From: RGIG8767 sp045531685
GTDB lineage: Bacteria; Bacillota; Clostridia; Lachnospirales; Lachnospiraceae
Assembly (NCBI GenBank): GCA_045531685.1
Contig: JAZSEL010000164.1
Span: forward strand, 1-64,000
Direction: 5' to 3'
Length of the DNA: 64,000 nt
Positions within the stretch are counted from its first letter, which is position 1. Every line of letters begins with the position of its first letter. The notes under the pieces are model-generated. The model worked only from the letters and a program-made list of their open reading frames with translations. It was not told the origin of the DNA and searched no databases. Made by a program: the position numbers and the translations under genes. Below, piece by piece: positions 1 through 6,388 of the stretch.

Positions 1-214
1 TACAACGGAAGCATTTAAAAGAGTTTTAGAGTTTGCGTTTGCAGAGAATGATGTGTACAGACTATCCACCGGTTGTTTGGCAGAAAATGTTGGTTCGGAG
101 CGTGTCATGCAAAAGTGCGGATTGATTAAAGAAGCGGAACACATTGATTACGAATGGCATGACGGAAAGATGAAGACCCGGCTGGAATATCGGTTGCTAA
201 GAAGCGAATGGTAA
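1..214 (+). CDS. GNAT-family N-acetyltransferase, C-terminal fragment
   Basis: The reading frame is open from base 2 to a TAA at 212-214, giving about 70 residues; the start lies outside the window. The visible part contains AENVGSERVMQKCGL followed by a charged strand and a final RLEYRLL. This is the usual C-terminal half of RimJ/RimL-like acetyltransferases, where the N-x-x-S-x-x-V-x-x-K-x-G helix helps bind acetyl-CoA. The acceptor substrate cannot be told. The next gene starts 21 bases downstream on the same strand, so they may be co-transcribed. Confidence 0.7.
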   Translation, partial: TTEAFKRVLEFAFAENDVYRLSTGCLAENVGSERVMQKCGLIKEAEHIDYEWHDGKMKTRLEYRLLRSEW

Positions 215-235
215 AAGTATCACTGAGGAATTATT

Positions 236-1117
236 ATGAAGAAAAATTATACCTATGCACTGTTGACAGTATTTATCTGGTCAACAATGGCGGCGATTGT
301 TAAGAAGTTACTATTTGATATCCCTAATTTGGAGGCACTTGCTATCAGCAGTTATTTGGGATTTTTGTTTTTGTTACTTGTTAATGTAAAAAATGGAATG
401 ATACGCGAATTGAAAGAATTCTCTACCAAAGATTATGGGATTATAAGTGGCTTGGGCTTTGTTGGACTCTTTCTTTATTCAGCGTTGTATTACTATGGTT
501 TGGCGCAATTGAGTTCCCAAGAGGCGTGTATCCTAAATTATCTGTGGCCGATTATGTTGGTAGTTTTTTCCTGTATTATATTAAAGGAAAAACTGACTGT
601 GATGAAGGGCATAGCCATGGTTTGTTCATTCTTGGGAATTATTATTTTGTCAGCAGGAAATGGTAGCAATGGGACCGGAAATATGTTGGTGGGAATTATC
701 AGTTGTGTGATTGCAGCCGCATGCTACGGACTGTTTTCTGTGTTAAACAAAAAGGTAGATTATAATCAGAATCTTTCCATGATGATTATGTGGTTGGTGG
801 TTGGTATTTGTGCAACTGTACTTGGATTAGTTATAGAAACATGGGTGCCGATTATAGGAGCACAATGGCTGGGAATGATATGGCTGGGTGTTGTAATTGA
901 TGCCGTTGCGTATTTGCTTTGGGCACTTGCATTAAAAGGGTCAAACAACACGGCTAAAATAGCCAATTTAGCATATCTTACTCCCGTGTTGTCTGTGGTT
1001 GTATCAGCAATATTTTTAAAGGAGCAGATACAAATAAGGGCATTGATTGCATTGGTATTTATTATTGGTGGAATTTTGTTGCAAAGTTTTTATGACAAAG
1101 GAAAACTTGAGAAGTAG
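236..1117 (+). CDS. DMT-superfamily EamA-type membrane transporter
   Basis: The 293-residue protein is almost wholly hydrophobic, with about ten membrane segments arranged as two five-helix EamA repeats (residues roughly 5-140 and 150-287). The second repeat shows the family pattern of an Ala/Gly-rich helix and a closing acidic-basic turn near FLKEQIQIRALIALVFIIGG. EamA proteins export metabolites such as amino acids or purines, but the substrate is not predictable here. It ends in a clear terminator and is separate from the arsenic operon that follows. Confidence 0.85.
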   Translation: MKKNYTYALLTVFIWSTMAAIVKKLLFDIPNLEALAISSYLGFLFLLLVNVKNGMIRELKEFSTKDYGIISGLGFVGLFLYSALYYYGLAQLSSQEACILNYLWPIMLVVFSCIILKEKLTVMKGIAMVCSFLGIIILSAGNGSNGTGNMLVGIISCVIAAACYGLFSVLNKKVDYNQNLSMMIMWLVVGICATVLGLVIETWVPIIGAQWLGMIWLGVVIDAVAYLLWALALKGSNNTAKIANLAYLTPVLSVVVSAIFLKEQIQIRALIALVFIIGGILLQSFYDKGKLEK

Positions 1118-1136
1118 CAGAAAAATATAGTTTAGC

Positions 1137-1168
1137 AACCCTCTTTTAAATATAGAAGAGGGTTTTTG
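1137..1168 (+). terminator. Rho-independent terminator after the EamA gene
   Basis: Nine-base arms AACCCTCTT (1137-1145) and AAGAGGGTT (1156-1164) enclose a 10-base AT-rich loop and are followed by more T residues. Confidence 0.8.
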
Positions 1169-1177
1169 TTTTCTAGA

Positions 1178-1235
1178 CACATTGACAAGTATCAATGTAT
1201 ATAGTATTAATAATACATAGATACTTGTCAATGTG
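1178..1235 (+). promoter_or_regulatory. ArsR-type promoter with paired operators
   Basis: Perfect 16-base arms, 1178-1193 and 1220-1235, form an inverted repeat with a 26-base centre. The left copy also carries its own small dyad, ATTGA-N6-TCAAT, the usual look of an ArsR/SmtB operator. A sigma-A promoter sits inside: TTGACA at 1182-1187, 17 bases, TATTAA at 1205-1210. The left operator covers the -35 and the right operator ends 10 bases before the arsR start, so a bound repressor would block transcription. Confidence 0.75.
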
Positions 1236-1245
1236 AGGTAGAGGA

Positions 1246-1542
1246 ATGAATACTATAGATGTAGCCGTAATTTGTAAGGCCCTTAGCGACAGCAATCGTT
1301 TGCAGATTGTACAGATGTTATCAGACGGAGAAAAATGCGGGTGTAAGTTATTAGAAGCATTTGAGATTACACAGCCGACTTTATCGCATCATATGAAAAT
1401 TTTATGTGAATGTGGTTTAGTAAATGATAGAAAAGAAGGAAAGTGGCACCACTATTCTTTAAATTGTGAAGTATTACAAGAGTTTAAGTCGTTTATTGAA
1501 ACCTTGTCCTGTGTAAAAGAGAGAGGATGTGACTGCTTATGA
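1246..1542 (+). CDS. arsR: ArsR/SmtB-family metalloregulator
   Basis: A 98-residue winged-helix protein of typical ArsR length. The recognition region ITQPTLSHHMKILCECGLV is followed by the wing RKEGKWHHYSL. The Cys pair in EKCGCKLL at the start of helix alpha-3 is the usual ELCVCD-type site for As(III)/Sb(III), and extra cysteines lie at the C-terminus (ERGCDCL). It would repress its own operon until metalloid binds. The gene overlaps the permease start by four bases, indicating translational coupling. The paired inverted repeat just upstream is its probable operator. Confidence 0.9.
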   Translation: MNTIDVAVICKALSDSNRLQIVQMLSDGEKCGCKLLEAFEITQPTLSHHMKILCECGLVNDRKEGKWHHYSLNCEVLQEFKSFIETLSCVKERGCDCL

Positions 1543-2537
1543 TATGGGACTTTATTCAAAATCAGATACTGGGGATGAAATGGTTGAGCGAACTGATAGG
1601 GAATGCCCTAGGGAAGATAGGTCTGGATATTGCCGGGAAAGTGGGAGGAAGCATTCAGTTTTTCTTGTACGATGTAATAAAAATCACGATACTTTTATGT
1701 GCATTAATTTACATGATTTCCTATATACAAAGTTACTTTTCGCCGGAGCGTAGCAAGAAAATTCTCGGACGTTTTAAAGGGATAGGTGCTAATTGCATTG
1801 CAGCGTTATTGGGAACGGTAACCCCATTTTGCTCTTGCTCGTCCATTCCTTTATTTATTGGTTTTACAAGTGCAGGACTTCCGCTGGGGGTAACTTTTTC
1901 CTTTTTGATTTCCTCACCTATGGTAGATTTGGGAAGTTTGGTTCTTTTGATGAGTATTTTCGGAACAAAGGTCGCAATTACTTATGTGGTGGTTGGTTTG
2001 CTAATAGCCGTAATAGGAGGAACGTTGATTGAAAGACTGCATATGGAGAACTATGTGGAGGATTTTATTTTAAAGGCAAATGCAGTTGATATTGATAGTC
2101 CAAAGCTTTCACAAAGGGAGAGGTTATCCTATGCAAAAGAACAGGTAACCTCAACATTTAGAAAAGTATTTCCGTATATTTTATTAGGAGTTGCCATTGG
2201 TGCCGTAATTCATAATTGGATTCCGGAAAAGTGGATTGAAGCTGTGCTTGGTAGTCATAATCCGTTAGGGGTTGTCCTTGCCACAGTGGTTGGTGTTCCT
2301 ATGTATGCGGATATTTTTGGAACCATTCCGGTTGCTGAGGCACTGCTGTCAAAGGGTGCACAACTGGGAACCATTTTGAGTTTTATGATGGCTGTTACAA
2401 CACTCAGTCTGCCGTCAATGATTATGTTGAAAAAGGCGGTAAAAGCCAGATTGCTTGGCACATTTGTTGCAATATGTACCATTGGAATAATTATTGTGGG
2501 TTACTTGTTTAATTTGTTTCAGGGATTTATCATTTAG
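1539..2537 (+). CDS. ArsP/DUF318-family permease (organoarsenical or metal efflux)
   Basis: This 332-residue membrane protein has about eight helices. It carries the family signature TPFCSCSSIPLFIGF (near residues 94-108) and a related second half, SLPSMIMLKKAVK. In the ArsP_1 family the vicinal cysteines of this motif are needed for efflux of trivalent organoarsenicals; other members move other metals. A charged cytosolic loop (about residues 165-200) divides the halves. The start overlaps the arsR stop. Control by ArsR and the neighbouring ArsC-type enzyme favour an arsenic-related substrate, which is an inference. Confidence 0.8.
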   Translation: MIWDFIQNQILGMKWLSELIGNALGKIGLDIAGKVGGSIQFFLYDVIKITILLCALIYMISYIQSYFSPERSKKILGRFKGIGANCIAALLGTVTPFCSCSSIPLFIGFTSAGLPLGVTFSFLISSPMVDLGSLVLLMSIFGTKVAITYVVVGLLIAVIGGTLIERLHMENYVEDFILKANAVDIDSPKLSQRERLSYAKEQVTSTFRKVFPYILLGVAIGAVIHNWIPEKWIEAVLGSHNPLGVVLATVVGVPMYADIFGTIPVAEALLSKGAQLGTILSFMMAVTTLSLPSMIMLKKAVKARLLGTFVAICTIGIIIVGYLFNLFQGFII

Positions 2538-2549
2538 GAGGATTTAGAA

Positions 2550-2900
2550 ATGGCATTATTTGGACTTGGGAAAAAGAAAGAGGAAAAAAAGAGTTGCTGT
2601 TGTGGTAATGATTGTACAACAGAATCTATGGAACTTGCAGAAAAAGAAAAGCAGAACGTGGGTATAAAAATTTTAGGTGGGGGTTGTACAAAGTGCAATC
2701 AGTTAGAAGAGGCGACTGCGCAGGCACTTAAAGAGCTCGGAATGGATGTAACAATAGACCACGTGAGAGAATACGAAAAAATAGCAGCTTATGGGGTAAT
2801 GACAACACCAGCATTAGTGGTTGATGGGAAGGTCGTATCTTATGGTAAGGTGTTGAAGAAAGAAGAAGTTATTGAAATCCTAAAGAAAGAGAGGGAATAG
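2550..2900 (+). CDS. Small thioredoxin-fold protein with a Cys-rich leader
   Basis: The 116-residue protein begins with a Lys/Glu-rich stretch and a cluster CCCGNDC (residues 17-23). A thioredoxin fold of the 'redox-active disulfide protein 2' (MTH895-like) kind follows, with active site GGGCTKCNQLEE near residue 50 and the cis-Pro loop TTPALVVDGKVVSYG. Such proteins are often found beside DUF318/ArsP permeases and probably reduce or pass on thiol-bound substrate. It lies 12 bases after the permease and 2 bases before the reductase gene. The N-terminal cluster may bind metal itself; that is inferred. Confidence 0.8.
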   Translation: MALFGLGKKKEEKKSCCCGNDCTTESMELAEKEKQNVGIKILGGGCTKCNQLEEATAQALKELGMDVTIDHVREYEKIAAYGVMTTPALVVDGKVVSYGKVLKKEEVIEILKKERE

Positions 2901-2902
2901 TT

Positions 2903-3295
2903 TTGAAAAAGGTGGCATTTATCTGTGTGCATAATTCCTGCCGAAGTCAGATTGCAGAGGCATTGGGAAGGTATTTGGCATCTGATGTTTTTGAAAGCTA
3001 TTCTGCGGGAACAGAGACAAAACCGCAGATTAATCAGGACGCGGTCCGAATTATGAAAAAGATATATGGGATTGATATGGAGAAAGCTCAGTATTCTAAA
3101 TTGATTGCAGATATACCTAAACCCGATATTGCCATTTCTATGGGATGTAATGTTAGTTGCCCTTTTATTGGTAGAGCGTTTGATGCTAATTGGGGATTGG
3201 AAGATCCGACCGGGAAATCGGATGAAGAGTTTGTTCAAATCATTGAAGAAATAAAAGATAAGGTTTTGCAGTTAAAGCAGAGTCTTATGGAATAG
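2903..3295 (+). CDS. arsC: Arsenate reductase, low-molecular-weight phosphatase type
   Basis: The 130-residue protein carries the P-loop CVHNSCRSQIAEAL (Cys-x5-Arg) at its start and a later Asp-Pro loop in EDPTGKSDEEF, as in LMW-PTPase-fold arsenate reductases. Further cysteines (MGCNVSCPF) provide the disulfide relay of the thioredoxin-coupled class. It would reduce As(V) to As(III). Translation begins at TTG (2903-2905), after the preceding stop and with GAGGGAA upstream. The thioredoxin-like gene immediately before it is a plausible electron donor. Confidence 0.85.
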   Translation: MKKVAFICVHNSCRSQIAEALGRYLASDVFESYSAGTETKPQINQDAVRIMKKIYGIDMEKAQYSKLIADIPKPDIAISMGCNVSCPFIGRAFDANWGLEDPTGKSDEEFVQIIEEIKDKVLQLKQSLME

Positions 3296-3310
3296 AGGAA
3301 AGATTTTTTT

Positions 3311-3694
3311 GTGGGAGTGGAAAAAATGTTAAGTATTTTGGCTGTTGGAGCAGGTGGTTTTGTTGGAGCAATATGTCGATATTTAATAGGTTTAATTCCG
3401 ATAAATGAGACATTTGTTTTTCCAATCAAAACATTTTTGATTAATGTGGTTGGCTGTGTTGTAATAGGACTTATAGCTGCTACCACTTCAAAAAATACAT
3501 TATCGAATCCATATATGGTGCTATTTTTGAAGGTAGGGCTGTGTGGTGGTTTCACCACATTTTCTACATTTGCATTGGAGACTACAGACCTTTTAAAGAA
3601 TGGACACAGCTTAGAGGCATTCTTATATATTTTGCTGAGTGTTTTGGTTGGTGTCGGTGTAATATTTACAATGGAGTATTTGGGGGTAAAGTAA
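3311..3694 (+). CDS. crcB: CrcB/Fluc-family fluoride channel
   Basis: A four-helix membrane protein of up to 127 residues. It has the CrcB hallmarks GGFVGAICRYLIG at the start, a conserved Asn in FLINVVGC, and GLCGGFTTFSTFALE in the third helix (the Phe/Thr fluoride track). Fluc proteins work as dual-topology dimers that let F- leave the cell. Two starts are possible: GTG 3311 (AGAGGAAAG nine bases upstream) or ATG 3326 (GGAGTGG six bases upstream, matching the usual family N-terminus). I see no fluoride riboswitch; it appears to ride on the ars operon. Confidence 0.88.
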   Translation: MGVEKMLSILAVGAGGFVGAICRYLIGLIPINETFVFPIKTFLINVVGCVVIGLIAATTSKNTLSNPYMVLFLKVGLCGGFTTFSTFALETTDLLKNGHSLEAFLYILLSVLVGVGVIFTMEYLGVK

Positions 3695-4636
3695 ATGATT
3701 TTAAGTGTGAGTCGTAGGACGGATATTCCTGCATTTTATTCAGAGTGGTTTTTTGACAGAATAAAAAAAGGATTTGTATATGTCCGAAATCCCATGAATG
3801 CACACCAAATAAGCAAGATTGATATTTCGCCCGATATGACTGATTGTATTGTATTTTGGACGAAGAATCCGGAGCCAATGTTAAATCGGCTGGAGGAACT
3901 TTCGTTGTATAATTATTATTTTCAATTTTCGCTAACCGGATATGGGAAAGATATAGAAAGTAATGTCCCACACAAAAAGGAAAAGATGATTCCTATATTT
4001 CAGGAGTTATCGAAAAAAATAGGGATGAAAAAAGTAATCTGGAGATATGATCCTATTATTTTTACAAAGAAATATTCTCCGGAATATCATATAAAGGCGT
4101 TTGAACAAATTGCAATTGCATTGAAAGGTTATACAGAGAAGTGTGTTATAAGTTTTGTTGATACATACGCAAAGAATGCAAAAGAAATGGACGCATTGGG
4201 TTATTATGAGGCTGATAGGAATACTTTAGCAGATTTTGCAAAGACAATAGCCAAGATAGCAAGGGATAATGGAATGAGCTTAGGAAGTTGTGCCGAGAGC
4301 ATTGACCTTGAAGATGTTGGAATTGAACATAATTGTTGTATTGATAAGGGCTTAATTGAAGAGATTATTGGTTGCAGACTTAAGGTGGAAAGGGATAAAA
4401 ACCAACGTAGTGAATGCGGATGTGTGGAAAGTATAGATATTGGAACATACAACACATGTAAAAATGGTTGTAAATATTGTTATGCAAATTATAGTGATGA
4501 AAGCGTTATAAAAAATTGCAGATTATATGATCCGAAATCACCTCTTTTGTGTAGTATAATGGATGAAAACGATAGGATAACGGAAAGAATGGTAAAATCT
4601 TTGAAAGAGCAGCAACTAAGTATTTTTGATTTATAG
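3695..4636 (+). CDS. DUF1848-family protein
   Basis: The 313-residue protein opens with ILSVSRRTDIPAFYSEWF and continues with FVYVRNPMN and DCIVFWTKNP, the conserved blocks of DUF1848. Near the C-terminus CKNGCKYCYANYS gives a C-x3-C-x2-C triad like that of radical-SAM enzymes, so an iron-sulfur cluster is likely. The biochemical role of the family is not established. The ATG follows the crcB stop with no gap, and GGGGG about nine bases upstream serves as ribosome binding site, so it looks like the last gene of the ars operon. Confidence 0.75.
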   Translation: MILSVSRRTDIPAFYSEWFFDRIKKGFVYVRNPMNAHQISKIDISPDMTDCIVFWTKNPEPMLNRLEELSLYNYYFQFSLTGYGKDIESNVPHKKEKMIPIFQELSKKIGMKKVIWRYDPIIFTKKYSPEYHIKAFEQIAIALKGYTEKCVISFVDTYAKNAKEMDALGYYEADRNTLADFAKTIAKIARDNGMSLGSCAESIDLEDVGIEHNCCIDKGLIEEIIGCRLKVERDKNQRSECGCVESIDIGTYNTCKNGCKYCYANYSDESVIKNCRLYDPKSPLLCSIMDENDRITERMVKSLKEQQLSIFDL

Positions 4637-4667
4637 ATAGTAGTTAAAAGGGGAAGAAGGGAACAAA

Positions 4668-5342
4668 ATGATAAAAGCCGTAATTTTCGATATGTACGAA
4701 ACCTTAATTACACATTACAATTGTCCCTTGTATTTCGGGGCAGAGATGGCAGCAGATGCAGGTGTTACAACGGAGGAATTCTATCGCGTCTGGAGAAACG
4801 ATGAGTACGAATGGATGCGGACGGTGGGGAAGATGACACTAGAAGAGTTACTTGCAATGACATTGAAAGATGTGGGATGTTACACGCCGGAACTTGTGGA
4901 GACGTTGGCAAGGAAACGTGTTGCCACAAAAGAGGAGTGTTTTAAGCATTTACATTCACAGATAATACCGATGTTAGAGGAGTTGAAAAAGCGAGGGCTT
5001 AAGATTGGTTTAATCAGTAATTGTTATTTTGAAGAAGCAAAAGTAATCTGCGAAAGTGAGTTGTTTCCGTATTTTGATGTGGCGTGTCTTTCTTGTGAAT
5101 TAGGCGTGGCAAAACCGGAAAAAAAGATTTATGAAATCTGTATGAAGAACCTTTTAGTAAAACCGGAAGAATGTGTTTATGTCGGCGACGGCGGTAGCTT
5201 CGAATTAGAAACAGCAAAAGAACTTGGAATGGCAGCGGTTCAGGCGGTTTGGTATTTGCGGGAAGGTACTACTCAACCGAAGGGAAGAATGAAAGAATTT
5301 CCACAGGCAGAGAAGCCGATGGATGTGTTAGGATATTTATAA
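4668..5342 (+). CDS. HAD-superfamily hydrolase (subfamily IA)
   Basis: A 224-residue cytosolic protein with the four HAD motifs: FDMYETL (nucleophile Asp9), LISNC (motif II), GVAKPEKKIYE (motif III Lys) and YVGDGGSFELETAKELGM (motif IV). A helical cap fills residues about 17-90. Motif I reads D-M-Y rather than D-x-D, so the usual acid/base Asp of phosphatases is a Tyr. That is the pattern of haloacid-dehalogenase-like members, and the substrate is therefore uncertain. It has its own AAAAGGGGAAG ribosome site and is followed by a strong terminator. Confidence 0.8.
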   Translation: MIKAVIFDMYETLITHYNCPLYFGAEMAADAGVTTEEFYRVWRNDEYEWMRTVGKMTLEELLAMTLKDVGCYTPELVETLARKRVATKEECFKHLHSQIIPMLEELKKRGLKIGLISNCYFEEAKVICESELFPYFDVACLSCELGVAKPEKKIYEICMKNLLVKPEECVYVGDGGSFELETAKELGMAAVQAVWYLREGTTQPKGRMKEFPQAEKPMDVLGYL

Positions 5343-5383
5343 AAAGGGCAAAAACTCAGAGAATTTTAGAGATAAGAATATTG

Positions 5384-5415
5384 AAAACACGCGGGCAAAT
5401 ACCCGCGTGTTTTTT
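5384..5415 (+). terminator. Rho-independent terminator after the HAD gene
   Basis: AACACGCGGG (5386-5395) pairs with CCCGCGTGTT (5402-5411) across the loop CAAATA. T-runs on the right and A-runs on the left mean it may also serve the convergent PepSY gene. Confidence 0.88.
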
Positions 5416-5448
5416 AATAAATAAAAAGCGGAGTCAAATAACCCCATC

Positions 5449-6147
5449 CTAATAATTGTCCCACTCTAAGATAGTGCCGTCTCTTGCATCAATATCAAAA
5501 TCATATTCTTTACCATCATAGAGGATTTCCACTTCATAACGGAGAATGCCGTTGTCATAGTCTCTGCTAAGTTCTAATATGTCTTCTTCTGTGGAGCCCG
5601 GAACCTGTTCAAGGGCGATTCGTCTGGCATCTTCCTCTGAAATAGAGGAAACGGCCATATTACCGTCGTTTCCGAGAGTGGCATTGTTTTCTGTGTTGGC
5701 AGAAGCGCCGTCTGTATTGGTTGCCGGAGCGTTAGCCGCACCATTTCCTTGTGCGGCAGAGTCGGATAAGTTATGTCCGTCCAGATCATAGCCAAGAATT
5801 CTTCCCGTATAGGCGTCGATTTCATAATCGTACTCCAAACGGTCAGCGGTATAGAATTCCACGTCATAGTTATGGTCATCATAATCTTTATCTAAGTCAC
5901 ATTTGATAAAGGTAACGTCCGATTCTGTGAGACCGGCATGTTCTAAGGCAATAGCTTTTGCATCTTCGGAAGAAATCATATCTACGCCGTCTACGCCTTC
6001 TGCAAGGGAGGAAGGGACTTCTTCTGTCTGGGAGGTGGTTTCGGGATTTTTGGAAGCCTCCGGAGTAGCAGTATCGTTTTTGTTTGAGCAACCGGTGAGT
6101 AACAGGAATGCTAAAGTAAAGATATAAAAAATAGTTTTTGTTTTCAT
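5449..6147 (-). CDS. Lipoprotein with two PepSY domains
   Basis: The 232-residue product starts with a signal peptide ending in the lipobox LLTGC (Cys20), then a Ser/Thr/Glu-rich spacer. Two PepSY repeats follow: one beginning ISSEDAKAIALEHAGL (about residue 58) and one beginning ISEEDARRIALEQVPGS (about residue 168), each ending in a D-A-x-T/D-G-x-I-L turn. They are joined by an Ala/Asn-rich linker. PepSY domains are thought to modulate extracellular proteases; here it would be anchored to the outer face of the membrane. It is transcribed toward the HAD gene. Confidence 0.82.
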   Translation of the reverse strand: MKTKTIFYIFTLAFLLLTGCSNKNDTATPEASKNPETTSQTEEVPSSLAEGVDGVDMISSEDAKAIALEHAGLTESDVTFIKCDLDKDYDDHNYDVEFYTADRLEYDYEIDAYTGRILGYDLDGHNLSDSAAQGNGAANAPATNTDGASANTENNATLGNDGNMAVSSISEEDARRIALEQVPGSTEEDILELSRDYDNGILRYEVEILYDGKEYDFDIDARDGTILEWDNY

Positions 6148-6388
6148 GTTTGTTCATCTCCTTTCTAGAGTTAGTATTCTCTTTTTACAAAAAAGAAATG
6201 TATTATTTTTTTTATTCATCAAAAAAATCCGACACAATATCTAGTATTTCCTTGATTTTCCTAGCCCTTTTTCTTGTATTTTTATAGGTCCTATGATACA
6301 CTTTAACCAACAGTGGGTAATTGTGTGCATACACAATTTTCGGGATTTTACATTTTTAGTGGAAATAATTTCAAAAGAGGTGGACACC

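Noticed and set aside
3695..4636. A spore photoproduct lyase or other defined radical-SAM enzyme
   Set aside because: The Cys triad is C-x3-C-x2-C but the rest matches DUF1848 blocks and not those families.
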